DNA from: Planktothrix serta PCC 8927 | Lineage (GTDB): Bacteria; Cyanobacteriota; Cyanobacteriia; Cyanobacteriales; Microcoleaceae | DNA length: 53,927 nucleotides | Assembly (NCBI RefSeq): GCF_900010725.2 | Contig: NZ_LR734855.1 | Span: 1-53,927, forward strand | Reading direction: 5' to 3' | In this document: positions 24,916 to 33,339 of the stretch, piece by piece | Layout of the letters: each line of letters begins with the position of its first letter | Numbering within the stretch: position 1 is the first letter of the stretch | Notes under the pieces: model-generated | What the model saw: only the letters and a program-made list of their open reading frames with translations | Database searches by the model: none | What the model was told of the DNA's origin: nothing | Made by a program: the position numbers and the translations under genes

Positions 24916-25638
24916 TTATGCCATAGGTTCAATGCCTAAAGATCGTAATTGTTCGGCTAAACCTTCAGCACGATTTTGCGCTTCTTCAGCACGATTTTCA
25001 GCTTCTTCAGCACGATTTTGCGCTTCTTCAGCACGATTTTCAGCTTCTAATGCAGCTTCTTCAGGAGTCGAAACAATATTACCTTCTTGGGTAAAATATC
25101 GCAGTTTTTCCTGATAAATTCCCAGGAATAATCCTAAGACTTCACTTGCTAATAATCCTTGTTGATTAGGAATAATTCCTTCATATTCATTTCCGACTAA
25201 TTTAAAACCTGTTAGTTCTAAATCATCGGGAGAAAACCAGAAATATTCCTGAGTTCTGAATTGATTTTGATATAAACTCTTTTTAGTGGTTTTATCGGTT
25301 TCCGCCGTTGAGTTGGAGAGAAGTTCAATAATTAAATCGGGATATTTCCCTTCTTCTTCCCAAACCACCCAAGATTTTCTCGGAAGTTTAGAAGTATTTC
25401 TCACTAAGAAAAAATCCGGCCCGCGAAAGTCTCGATTTCTCAGTTGTTGACGACTAAAATAAATCGTTAAATTTGCGCCAATAAAATAGTCTGTTCTGTC
25501 TCTCCATAACCAATCTAAACAAGACACTAATAACGCTAATTGGAGATAATGTAACGTACTTTCCATTTCAGTATACTCACTTTCAACCTGACTCCCATCG
25601 GGCATTAATGCCTCTAATTGTTCGGCGGTAATTGACAT
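24916..25638 (-). CDS. Uma2-family (DUF820) nuclease-like protein, copy 2, with expanded heptad tail
   Basis: A 240-residue paralogue of the adjacent gene. It shares MSITAEQLEALMPDGSQVE and the PDLIIELLSNST core, with changes concentrated after residue 130. It is 14 residues (42 bases) longer because the C-terminal tail has extra AEEAQNR/AEEAENR units (about five, against three in copy 1), giving a strong coiled-coil prediction. Tail length variation by slippage is likely. The duplicated segment includes the 3' flank with a half palindrome. Its promoter would lie in 25639-25757, which also holds a 28-base palindrome. Confidence 0.87.
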   Translation of the reverse strand: MSITAEQLEALMPDGSQVESEYTEMESTLHYLQLALLVSCLDWLWRDRTDYFIGANLTIYFSRQQLRNRDFRGPDFFLVRNTSKLPRKSWVVWEEEGKYPDLIIELLSNSTAETDKTTKKSLYQNQFRTQEYFWFSPDDLELTGFKLVGNEYEGIIPNQQGLLASEVLGLFLGIYQEKLRYFTQEGNIVSTPEEAALEAENRAEEAQNRAEEAENRAEEAQNRAEGLAEQLRSLGIEPMA

Positions 25639-25716
25639 TTTTAATCCTTCTCATTTGAGGTTAGGTTAATTTATTATATCGCAAGTATAAAGGAATTGTA
25701 TAAAAGCAGGTGTGTA

Positions 25717-25744
25717 GTAGGGGCGAGGCGCGCCTCGCCCCTAC
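25717..25744. repeat. Perfect 28-base GC palindrome
   Basis: GTAGGGGCGAGGCG (25717-25730) and its exact complement (25731-25744) form a palindrome 13 bases past the acyltransferase stop. It belongs to the GTAGGGG-type dispersed repeats, like the one at 28735-28791, and may work as a terminator for the acyltransferase gene. Confidence 0.7.
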
Positions 25745-25757
25745 GATGACTTGAAAT

Positions 25758-27107
25758 TTAATGCTCAATTATCTGTTCTAAAGCGTTCTGTAAATCCTGG
25801 GTTAAATTAGCAACGGCTTGACGACGGTTTGTTTGATAATCTGACCATTTTTGAGTCACAGAAAGGGGTTCCCCAACAGTTAATTTAGCTCGTTTTTTAC
25901 CTAAATAGGGGCGTTTAATCGGGTTTCCTCCCTTTAACCGATTTACCATTGTCCATACAATTAATGTTGTTTCTGCAAAGCGATCAAATGTTGGATTTTC
26001 TCGAATATAACGACCCGTTACTGCTACAAAGCTTTCTACTAATCTCATGTGCCACATTCGCAAACTGGCTTCTATTGCTACCCGATCTGCTAATCCTAAT
26101 TCTACCGCAGACCAGTTATCATTTCCTTTGAGATCATATCGATAAATACAATCCCATCCCGCTTGTTCTAACCGACGACAACGACTACTTAAATCTCCAG
26201 TTGGTTTCAGATTAAAATATTCTTCAGCAACCGTTAACGCCATTTCTAATAATCGTTTTAGACGTTCTGAAAAATCGAGACTTTCATCTTGGGGAATAGT
26301 GCGATGATAAAATTGGCGATAAAAATTTTCCATTGTATCTAATAGATAATTTCCTAACTGCATTAAACGGCTATATAGAGAAGAAACGGTTAAATCTTCA
26401 TTTCCTTGAGGTAAGTTACAATCTTTTTCTAATTGAGAAATTACTTTTTCTACATCTATCCAATTATCTTGAATATAAAAATATTGAATTCCAATGGGAA
26501 CTAAATAAACTTCTTCTGTGCGTTCGGCTTTTTTTAAATCTTCAACACACCAAAATCCTAATTGAGCAATTCCCGGTTCTAAAGGGCTAATACTTTGATT
26601 ATGTCCATTAGTTGCCCCTTCTGGTGCGGCGGCTAAGGGAAATTGACCATTCATAAATAAATCCCTCGCTGATCGTAATCCTAAGCGATCAACTTTCCCC
26701 CTAAATATCGGCGTTCCTCCTATTTTTGGAAATAACCAAGAAACCGATTTTCCCGCCCATAAGGGAATTCCCCGATCATACATAAAATGAGCATGAATCG
26801 GATCAGATAAGACAATTCCCTGTTGTTTTGCAGTTTCAGGAACAAATCGCCATAACAATTGACTCATACAATAGGGATCATCCGTATTGGGATGACGAAA
26901 CGCTAATAAAAATCGAATTTTTCCCTCTTGAAATTGTTGATAAATATTAACTAATCGTTCTACTTTTTCCCCTTTGATATCTACTAAAGGCGTTTTCCAT
27001 TGAATCCAAAACGGAATCCCCCATTGGCAGACCTTGAGTACCAAAGGATTAAAATTAGGAGGGAGAAAATCTAGCGTGGGTTGTATATTTGTAATTGGAT
27101 TAAACAT
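25758..27107 (-). CDS. PlsC-type 1-acylglycerol-3-phosphate acyltransferase-like protein
   Basis: A 449-residue protein with PlsC-type acyltransferase blocks: RHPNTDDPY (an H-x4-D catalytic motif), GTPIFRGKVDR (block II/III) and AAPEGATNGHNQ (the EGT-like block), then SPLEPGIAQLGF. This is the cyanobacterial long form, like Synechocystis sll1752, in which a helical C-terminal domain of about 200 residues (RLKRLLEMALTVAEEYFN, then RLVESFVAVTGRYI) follows the catalytic part. The expected role is acylation of lysophosphatidic acid or a related lipid at the membrane. It ends KKRAKLTVGEPLSVTQKW. It stands alone. Confidence 0.78.
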   Translation of the reverse strand: MFNPITNIQPTLDFLPPNFNPLVLKVCQWGIPFWIQWKTPLVDIKGEKVERLVNIYQQFQEGKIRFLLAFRHPNTDDPYCMSQLLWRFVPETAKQQGIVLSDPIHAHFMYDRGIPLWAGKSVSWLFPKIGGTPIFRGKVDRLGLRSARDLFMNGQFPLAAAPEGATNGHNQSISPLEPGIAQLGFWCVEDLKKAERTEEVYLVPIGIQYFYIQDNWIDVEKVISQLEKDCNLPQGNEDLTVSSLYSRLMQLGNYLLDTMENFYRQFYHRTIPQDESLDFSERLKRLLEMALTVAEEYFNLKPTGDLSSRCRRLEQAGWDCIYRYDLKGNDNWSAVELGLADRVAIEASLRMWHMRLVESFVAVTGRYIRENPTFDRFAETTLIVWTMVNRLKGGNPIKRPYLGKKRAKLTVGEPLSVTQKWSDYQTNRRQAVANLTQDLQNALEQIIEH

Positions 27108-27483
27108 AAATTAGGGTTCAGTAAATTTAATCAGTATTAAAGCCTATTTAACGGGGTCAATCGTTCTCAAAAGCCGGAGAGAATCAAAAGTTAATCATAC
27201 CGTAATTTTTAGGTTTTGGTGTTGATGATAGTTTGCTGTTCAGCATAGCATTCTATCGAGAAATGTCTGATATTTCACCCGTTTTTTTGCCTGAATGCGT
27301 CGCCTTTACAACTTCTGAGTCTGAATTCGGGAAAACAAACCATGATAGAACTCTTAAATTCTTCTGTCAATCTCTAAAATTTATCCAGAATTCGTTACAA
27401 TGACAACCGAACTTTACCTCTAAAAACGGTTTCCTTTAAAAGGATAAATCATCAAATTTTCTCTTAGAAGGCAGGTAGAAAGG
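27108..27483. other. Divergent intergenic region between the acyltransferase and DUF4241 genes
   Basis: A 376-base AT-rich gap holding the promoters of two divergent genes. I see no repeat, RNA gene or convincing consensus promoter. An AAAGG purine tract directly before the ATG at 27484 is the only ribosome-binding-site candidate for DUF4241. Confidence 0.5.
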
Positions 27484-28116
27484 ATGAACCCCATGAACTT
27501 GACCCAAGCATTTCAACCGGGTTATTGGTTTCAAACCCCCCTTGATCACGATCCTGAGCGAGTCACCTATTCCGTCCAGACCATCGGTGAATTAGTCTTA
27601 ACCTCTGGAAAAATTGTCGTTTGTGATCCTTTGGTTGCGATTAATCCTCATCTGTGTTTGACTCAACCCCTGGCTGCGGGTCGTTATCAGGTTCAACTGA
27701 GTATCGCCACATTCCATGACCAAAAAGAGCAAAGAGTGGCCTGTGCGATGTTAGTAATTCGAGATCAACCTGCGGTCAAATGGGAATTAGCGGCATCTTT
27801 CCCAGGGGATCAAGAATGGGCTTATCCGATGAATTCAGGAACAGGATGTTTTATGGATGGAGAAGTCGCACAACGGTTATCTGACCTCTCAGAACAAGAG
27901 TTTGAAGATTATTATGATCGTTTGGATCAAGCTTTAGATCAAACCTATATTGATACTTGGGATTGGGCAAATTTTTGTTTAGATGAATCAACCGGATTGA
28001 ATATTATTGCCTTTCATTCCGGTTGGGGAGAGGGTTGTTATCCCGCCTATTGGGGTTATGATCAACAGGGTAATCTGGTCTGTTTAGTGACCGATTTTAG
28101 ACTACTTCAGTCGTGA
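27484..28116 (+). CDS. DUF4241 family protein
   Basis: A 210-residue protein of the DUF4241 family, unassigned beta-rich cytoplasmic proteins found in cyanobacteria and other bacteria. Conserved phrases are ELVLTSGKIVVCDPL, GRYQVQLSIATF, SGTGCFMDGEVA and FHSGWGEGCYPAYWGYDQQG near the end. Function is unknown; related families occur among polymorphic-toxin immunity proteins, so immunity is one possibility, but no toxin is next to it. A second ATG lies three codons in. Its 3' end overlaps the convergent peroxiredoxin gene by 20 bases. Confidence 0.8.
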   Translation: MNPMNLTQAFQPGYWFQTPLDHDPERVTYSVQTIGELVLTSGKIVVCDPLVAINPHLCLTQPLAAGRYQVQLSIATFHDQKEQRVACAMLVIRDQPAVKWELAASFPGDQEWAYPMNSGTGCFMDGEVAQRLSDLSEQEFEDYYDRLDQALDQTYIDTWDWANFCLDESTGLNIIAFHSGWGEGCYPAYWGYDQQGNLVCLVTDFRLLQS

Positions 28117-28654
28117 TCGGAGCAATAACTTCTAGTAAGGTTTTAATGCTGGCATTGTGATCAAGAAAAGAAAACAAATGTTTATATTTCAGAATGCCTT
28201 TTTGATCTAAAACAAATTGAGCAGGTAAGGGTGCACCTAGGGCTTGTCCGAGTTGATACAATCGAAAAATACCGCAGCTTGGATCACTTAGCAAGGGCAT
28301 TTTTAACCCTAGATCTTTGACCACAATTTTGCTTTGACGTTCATCGGTACTGGTAATCATCAAGACTTCAACTCCCCGTTGAACGAACGCTTCATAGTTT
28401 TCGTTCAGGGCTTTAATATGGGGATAACAAAAGGGACAATATTGTTTTTCTGTAAAAATTCGGGTAAAGGCTAAAATCACCGGGCGATCGCCTCGAAATT
28501 GAGACAACCGCACTAATTGACCATTGGTAATATCGGGTAATTGAAAATCTGGGGTTTTGAACCCCAACTGTACATCACTGGTGGCAGGGATCGGAAAAAA
28601 GTTATTCCAAAATCGGCGATTAATTAAACCACTAAAATCGTTAGAAGTCAGCAT
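28097..28654 (-). CDS. Peroxiredoxin-like (AhpC/TSA) redox protein
   Basis: A 185-residue thioredoxin-fold protein. After an N-terminal extension of about 30 residues comes FQLPDITNGQLVRLSQFRGD, then AFTRIFTEKQYCPFCYPH, in which CPFC provides a CxxC pair at the expected peroxidatic position. VLMITSTDE, LLSDPSCGIFRLY and AQFVLDQKGIL complete the AhpC/TSA pattern. It probably reduces peroxides or thiols in the cytoplasm. It overlaps the DUF4241 3' end, so convergent transcripts would be complementary there. Confidence 0.82.
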   Translation of the reverse strand: MLTSNDFSGLINRRFWNNFFPIPATSDVQLGFKTPDFQLPDITNGQLVRLSQFRGDRPVILAFTRIFTEKQYCPFCYPHIKALNENYEAFVQRGVEVLMITSTDERQSKIVVKDLGLKMPLLSDPSCGIFRLYQLGQALGAPLPAQFVLDQKGILKYKHLFSFLDHNASIKTLLEVIAPITTEVV

Positions 28655-28734
28655 AATAGTTTGTTGTTTATTACTCTTCCTAGTTTAAGACAATCTTATA
28701 TATAGCAGTCCTAAATAGGTTGTAATATTTTATC

Positions 28735-28791
28735 GTAGGGGTTGGGTCTCCCAACCCTCCTTGCGCCTGGGTTGGGAGACCCAACCCCTAC
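28735..28791. repeat. Inverted repeat with perfect 23-base arms
   Basis: Arms 28735-28757 and 28769-28791, starting GTAGGGGTTGGGTCTCCC, pair perfectly around an 11-base loop. Each arm is itself partly symmetrical (GGGTTGGGAGACCCAACCC), so alternative cruciforms are possible. It belongs with the GTAGGGG-type dispersed repeats of this genome. Confidence 0.8.
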
Positions 28792-28927
28792 AAAACTTTT
28801 TCACAAATCCTACACGGATTGCTATAGCAGGGAACAGGGAACACCGCAGGAAACGAGGAGTGTACGGCGCACGGTTTTAGCATCAGTCCATGTCCTAATA
28901 CCCCAGGCGCGACTGCTATAAAATGTA

Positions 28928-28959
28928 AACCCGCCTTCACACAATTGTTAAGACGGGTT
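28928..28959 (-). terminator. Terminator-like hairpin of the 2-Cys peroxiredoxin gene
   Basis: Arms AACCCGCCTT (28928-28937) and AAGACGGGTT (28950-28959) pair with one G-T wobble, 25 bases after the peroxiredoxin stop. On the minus strand a T-rich stretch (TTTACATTTTAT) follows, which suits rho-independent termination. Confidence 0.65.
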
Positions 28960-28983
28960 CCTCAACTTTATCTATAACCGATC

Positions 28984-29577
28984 TTAGATCGCAGCAAAGA
29001 ATTCTTTGGACTTAACGGGATCGGGGATCATGGTTTTGTCACCCGGTTGCCAACCCGCAGGGCAAACTTCATCGGGATGAGCTTGCACATATTGAATCGC
29101 TTGCAATGTCCGCAGGGTTTCATCGACGTTCCGACCAAAGGCGAGGTTATTGATCGTGGCGTGTTGAATTACCCCTTCTTTGTCAATGATGAACAGACCG
29201 CGTAGGGCAATTCCGGCTTCGGGATCAAGGACGTTGTAAGCAGCACTGATTTCTTTTTTCAGGTCGGCTACCAGAGGATAGTTCAGGTCGCCCACACCAC
29301 CAGATTTGCGATCGCTTTGAATCCAAGCCAGGTGAGAGAATTCGCTATCGACGGAAACGCCGAGAATTTGAGTGTTGAGTTTTGTAAACTCTTCGGCGCG
29401 ATCGCTAAAGGCGGTAATTTCAGTCGGGCAAACAAAGGTAAAGTCTAAGGGGTAGAAGAACAGAACCACATACTTACCCCGATAGTCAGAGAGTTTGATC
29501 GTTTTAAATTCTTGGTCAACAACAGCCGTCGCTGTAAAATCGGGGGCGACTTGGCCAACACGCAGGCACTCAGCCAT
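28984..29577 (-). CDS. Typical 2-Cys peroxiredoxin
   Basis: A 197-residue thiol peroxidase of the Prx1/AhpC type, abundant in cyanobacteria and plastids. The peroxidatic cysteine is C50 in [13 protein letters not shown], and the resolving cysteine is C172 in [30 protein letters not shown] lies between them. It reduces H2O2 and alkyl peroxides using thioredoxin. The ATG at 29577 has a good AAGGAG site about 9 bases upstream. It probably forms its own unit, with a terminator-like hairpin downstream. Confidence 0.95.
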   Translation of the reverse strand: MAECLRVGQVAPDFTATAVVDQEFKTIKLSDYRGKYVVLFFYPLDFTFVCPTEITAFSDRAEEFTKLNTQILGVSVDSEFSHLAWIQSDRKSGGVGDLNYPLVADLKKEISAAYNVLDPEAGIALRGLFIIDKEGVIQHATINNLAFGRNVDETLRTLQAIQYVQAHPDEVCPAGWQPGDKTMIPDPVKSKEFFAAI

Positions 29578-29803
29578 GAATAATACTCCTTAAACTGACG
29601 ATGGTAAAGTTTTGTTCAAGAGAATCAAGATCAACATGATCCTGATCGTCTGATTGTTTTACGATTTATTACAACTATATCATAGTCGAAATGACTACAG
29701 TTACATCAGATTTGTTAAAACAGAACCCGTCCGAACAACAAAGCCAGCCATCAATGGACTGACTAAATGCCCAACAAGAGAGGCTGATCAAATGGGGTTT
29801 AAA

Positions 29804-29876
29804 TGGCTCAGGCGGGATTTGAACCTGCGACCTTGGGCTTATGAGTCCCCTGCTCTAACCACTGAGCTACTGAGCC
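29804..29876 (-). tRNA. tRNA with CAU anticodon (tRNA-Met or tRNA-Ile2)
   Basis: A 73-base cloverleaf on the minus strand. The acceptor GGCTCAG pairs with CTGAGCC, with discriminator A. The D arm is GCTC/GAGC, the anticodon loop CTCATAA gives CAU, and the T arm has loop TTCAAAT. The 3' CCA is not encoded, as usual in cyanobacteria. Two stems are imperfect: the anticodon stem has only three Watson-Crick pairs (G27-A43 and A31-G39 unpaired), and the T stem has an A-C mismatch. It is not the initiator type (that would start C-G with three GC pairs). Elongator Met and lysidine-modified Ile2 cannot be told apart by eye. Confidence 0.88.
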
Positions 29877-30040
29877 TTGATTGATTCACGATTTATTAAT
29901 ATAGCACAACTTATTTCCAAAAATCAACCCCCTGTTTCAAGTTTTTTCAGAAAGGCAGGGGGGGGAGCGTCCTCGCTCGTCAACAGTCAACAGTCAGTCG
30001 AGACGCGCCAGGACACGTCTATACATAGTCAACAGACACC

Positions 30041-32194
30041 CTAATAATTTTGGGATACCATTGAACTATTTTCTGGCAGTAAGGCCATCGGGTTAACAGG
30101 GCCTTCGCTCTTGGGATGGATTTCAAAGTGCAGGTGTGGCCCTGTACTGCGTCCGGTGGTACCCATTTCAGCGATTTGTTCTCCTTGGGCTACTTTATGA
30201 CCCTCATTAACCAGAACCCGGTCATTGTGGGCGTAAACCGTTAAACTGCCGTCAGGATGTTCAATTTCGACTAAGTTGCCATAGCCACCATCATTCCAGC
30301 CCGCGTAGGTTACAACCCCAGGAGCAGCGGCCACAATGGGGGTTCCGATTGGCCCAGCAATATCAATTCCTCGGTGCATCCGTCCCCAACGCCAGCCATA
30401 ACCGGAGGTAAGAATGCCTTCTGCTGGCCAAATATAGCCATTGAAGCGCTGGGAACCACTGGGTAAGTAAGCATCTGGCCCTGGGAGAGCAGGTAACTGC
30501 GGGGATACCATCTGACCCAAAGCGGGGTTATTTAAGGGATCGTAGGTTTTAGATCCGATGGGAGCCGTGGCCACCACAGAACGTCTGGATTGAGGTGGGA
30601 GGGGAGTTGCTGGAGACGGAACTCCATTCGGAGACCGTTGAGCCAACTGTTCTGAAGATAGATTCTGTGCCATTTGAGTTGTCTTTTGGCCAGAATCAGC
30701 TTGTGGATTAAACTCAGGATTAATCCGTTTTTGCCGTAAGGAAGTCGTTCCCGCAGAGGTCAAGGCTTGAACCTTTGGCTGTTCATCCTGCTCTAGGGAG
30801 ACATTCATCACCTGATAGCCACTCTGGACTTGATATTCCTCGCGCAGGCGTTCTACTTCAGATTTCAGGCGATCAGTATACAATTTGCTGACGGCTTCTG
30901 ACTTGCGGACAGAAACAGCTTGAACCGCGACCTGTTCAGACAGGGAGGGGAATTCTGATTCAACCGGAATCGAAACGGCTTTGGCTGCGACGGGAGTAGG
31001 AGACTCAACCGCATTGATTGTACGGGAAGCCAGTTGATTCAGTGACAGTTGATTTAAGGTGCTATTTGTGGGAATTGAACTCAGATCAGCCACATCTTCT
31101 CCGGGAAGGTCGGCGACTGAAGAATTATTACTTCTGCGTTCTGAGGGAATTACCGCCGGAAGTACAGATTGAGGTAATCTCCCACCTAAAGCACTAAAGT
31201 CAGTTGTTGTAGAAAGTTGTGAAGAGGGGGAAGCATCTGGACGAATCTGAATGTCTTGCCATTGATTCGTGGGTAAAGAGGATGAATTGTTTGAAAAACT
31301 ACTCGCCAGTTGCTTAGGGATTTTTAGATTTTGATGAACATTCAGAACATTAGGATCACTCAGATGATTCGCCTTGATGATGGCATCTACGGAAACATTA
31401 TGCAGTTTGGCAATTCGATCTAACGTATCACCGGAACCCACCGCATAAACTTCCGCCAGCAACTCATCCCTGGTATCGCTCGGAATCACAAACGCTCCAG
31501 ACATCTCTTGAGAGATTGTATCTAAAGAGTTAACCTGTGTCGAACCAGAGGCTCTATCGGTTTGATCTAATTGATGAGTTGGGGAAGTGGGAGATTCTGA
31601 AGTCTCCACTGAAGCATCTAAAGTCTGTTGATTAGCTGAGGTTTCAGCTTCAGAAGAAGGAGAAATCTGCACAGGGGATTGGCTGTGAGATTCTGTCACC
31701 GTAGCCGATGGAGGCATGGATTCCGAAGAAACCAGAGGCTGAGACTCTGATGTAGAAGGGGCTTCTACCCTAGTCTGATCCGATTTTCCTTGCCCTAAGT
31801 CATTGGAGTGACTGCGGGTGTTAACGACGTTCTCGCTTGCGTTGAGACTAGAAACAGTTCGCAACAGAGACGGCTGCCAGTCTGAGTTAGATGTTTGTCC
31901 CGCCGATGCTGAATTTTCTCCGGTCGGAGAAGAGTCGGCCATTGGGGAAGGTGACTGGATTGTTGGATTCGGATCAAGATTAGGTAACTCTGCCGCCATC
32001 ACGCAATCATTGGCTTGATTGCTGAGAATGCCGGAAGCAATTGCTAAACCGAGAAATACGACAGAGGTACGAACCTTATGACTGCCAGAGTGTACGACCT
32101 GTGGTTGGGTCTGCCCTGTTGCAGTCTGATCTAAATCTAAATCTAAATTAGGCATGGCAACAGGTTGATCATGATTTGGAATTGTTCCTTTCAA
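30041..32194 (-). CDS. LysM and M23-peptidase cell-wall hydrolase
   Basis: A 717-residue envelope protein. A hydrophobic segment near residues 45-65 (SVVFLGLAIASGILSN) is preceded by a cytoplasmic N-terminus. A Ser/Thr/Gln-rich linker follows to residue 240, then one LysM domain (VYAVGSGDTLDRIAKLHNV, about residues 245-292) for peptidoglycan binding. After a second low-complexity linker comes a C-terminal M23 domain. This has GYGWRWGRMHRGIDIAGPIG (zinc ligands H and D near residue 606) and GPHLHFEIHP (the HxH motif near residue 687). It should cut peptide cross-links in peptidoglycan, or act as an activator if inactive; the zinc ligands are intact. Translation starts with TTG, supported by a perfect AGGAGGT site. 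Confidence 0.9.
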   Translation of the reverse strand: MKGTIPNHDQPVAMPNLDLDLDQTATGQTQPQVVHSGSHKVRTSVVFLGLAIASGILSNQANDCVMAAELPNLDPNPTIQSPSPMADSSPTGENSASAGQTSNSDWQPSLLRTVSSLNASENVVNTRSHSNDLGQGKSDQTRVEAPSTSESQPLVSSESMPPSATVTESHSQSPVQISPSSEAETSANQQTLDASVETSESPTSPTHQLDQTDRASGSTQVNSLDTISQEMSGAFVIPSDTRDELLAEVYAVGSGDTLDRIAKLHNVSVDAIIKANHLSDPNVLNVHQNLKIPKQLASSFSNNSSSLPTNQWQDIQIRPDASPSSQLSTTTDFSALGGRLPQSVLPAVIPSERRSNNSSVADLPGEDVADLSSIPTNSTLNQLSLNQLASRTINAVESPTPVAAKAVSIPVESEFPSLSEQVAVQAVSVRKSEAVSKLYTDRLKSEVERLREEYQVQSGYQVMNVSLEQDEQPKVQALTSAGTTSLRQKRINPEFNPQADSGQKTTQMAQNLSSEQLAQRSPNGVPSPATPLPPQSRRSVVATAPIGSKTYDPLNNPALGQMVSPQLPALPGPDAYLPSGSQRFNGYIWPAEGILTSGYGWRWGRMHRGIDIAGPIGTPIVAAAPGVVTYAGWNDGGYGNLVEIEHPDGSLTVYAHNDRVLVNEGHKVAQGEQIAEMGTTGRSTGPHLHFEIHPKSEGPVNPMALLPENSSMVSQNY

Positions 32195-32740
32195 AGAACG
32201 ACCTCCTATGGAGAAGCGTGCTTACTGTCCTCGAACCGCTCAAGATTTTAATATCAGTGAAGGTAATCACATTCATCATTGATTAGAATCACTGACAATA
32301 ATCTTGATTACGTCAGATTACCTTGCTTTTTCAATTTCGACAAGAAAAGCGAAAGTTTCATAGAAAGGCAAACCCTGAAAACTAACGATAGAACAACAAT
32401 AACCCTTGAGGGTCGAGGAGCTTTAAAAATAGACTGAACTCGGTTAGAAGAGTCCAGATGAGAATCTACACCAGTTCCTACCTGAAACACAACACCGGAT
32501 AAAAGCTGATGAGTTTCTAGGGATCAGGTTGCAATCCCAATTAAAATCAATGCCTAATAAACTCAAACCTAAGCTAAGTCAGGGTTTTAGCTTTTTTTGC
32601 AACGGGAAAAAAACACCCGTTTAGATGAATAAAATCTATCACTGTTGGGGGTCAGTTTAATCCGGGTATTTATAAAAAAAAGTTATCAGATTAGGCCGTA
32701 TTTGTCGATTGACATAATACCAAAGTTTAATCAGCCAGTT
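32195..32740. other. Long leader region upstream of the LysM-M23 gene
   Basis: A 546-base gap without a convincing gene. On the minus strand it carries an inverted repeat AAGGTAATC/GATTACCTT (arms 32260-32268 and 32316-32324). Near 32573-32595 AAGCTAA and TTAGCTT form a stem followed on the plus strand by a T-run. I looked for the c-di-AMP (ydaO) riboswitch often linked to cell-wall hydrolases and could not match its conserved blocks. A 60-codon frame (32308-32490, minus) looks fortuitous. Confidence 0.5.
32201..32207 (-). promoter_or_regulatory. Strong ribosome binding site deciding the TTG start of the M23 gene
   Basis: AGGAGGT on the minus strand lies 6 bases before the TTG at 32192-32194. 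The next in-frame ATG (residue 14) has no such site, so the unusual TTG is the likely start. Confidence 0.75.
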
Positions 32741-33202
32741 TCACGCTAAATAGCCAAGTTGTCGGCGGGCTTCAAATAAACCAATAGCAACACTCACGGA
32801 GAGATTCAAGCTGCGAACACCGGGCTGGGCCATTGGAATATAAACGGTTGCGGTACAAGCATCCAACGCATCGGGGGGAAGTCCTGTGGTTTCACTTCCA
32901 AATAGTAACCAGTCCGAATCTTGGAACTGAAACTGGGCATAGTTGGAGCCACCTTTGGTACTAAACCCTAGCAACCGTCCGCCTTGTTGTTCATGATAGG
33001 CTCCAAAGGTGAAGAAATCGGGATGATAGGTTAAGGAAACATAGAGCCAGTAATCTAAACCCGCTCGCTTGAGGTAGCGATCGCTAATTTCAAATCCCAA
33101 TGGCCCCACCAAATGCAATTGGGTACAGGTGGCTGCACAGGTACGGGCGATATTCCCTGTATTGGGTGGAATTTGAGGCTGAACTAAGACGACGTGAGGC
33201 AT
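32741..33202 (-). CDS. trmL: tRNA (cytidine/uridine-34-2'-O)-methyltransferase TrmL
   Basis: A 153-residue SPOUT methyltransferase with the TrmL pattern: VLVQPQIPPNTGNIARTCA at the start, LHLVGPLGF, the SAM-knot segments LLFGSETTGLPPDA and the C-terminal VRSLNLSVSVAIGLFEARRQLG. It methylates the ribose of the wobble base in tRNA-Leu. Length is normal for the minimal dimeric SPOUT family. I use the ATG at 33202 (MPHVVLVQP); the upstream TTG at 33217 would add five residues without family support. Confidence 0.93.
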   Translation of the reverse strand: MPHVVLVQPQIPPNTGNIARTCAATCTQLHLVGPLGFEISDRYLKRAGLDYWLYVSLTYHPDFFTFGAYHEQQGGRLLGFSTKGGSNYAQFQFQDSDWLLFGSETTGLPPDALDACTATVYIPMAQPGVRSLNLSVSVAIGLFEARRQLGYLA

Positions 33203-33339
33203 GAGGTAATCACACAAACAAACAAGGGTTTTAGGGTCGGATCAACCCCTAGACACGAGGAACAAATCTATAGTTTTTCTTTATGCTTTGTAAAGAAATT
33301 TATCGATAAGATATTCTGATTAGATAAGTGGCCAAATTT

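Larger units (their letters stand above)
28655..28983. other. Intergenic region between the two peroxiredoxin genes
   Basis: This 329-base stretch has no gene. It holds a 23-base-arm inverted repeat (28735-28791), a copy of the GCAGGGAACAGGGAACACCGC phrase common in filamentous cyanobacteria (about 28827-28847), and the terminator-like hairpin of the 2-Cys peroxiredoxin gene (28928-28959). Confidence 0.6.

Noticed and set aside
29654-29884. 76-codon plus-strand frame ending LRRDLNLRPWAYESPALTTE
   Set aside because: This is the well-known false protein read from the strand opposite a tRNA gene (29804-29876).
32308-32490. 60-codon minus-strand frame in the M23 leader
   Set aside because: No ribosome binding site or family pattern, and it lies inside a probable untranslated leader.
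32195-32740. c-di-AMP (ydaO) riboswitch before the M23 peptidase
   Set aside because: I expected it from the gene type, but none of the conserved blocks could be found by eye.
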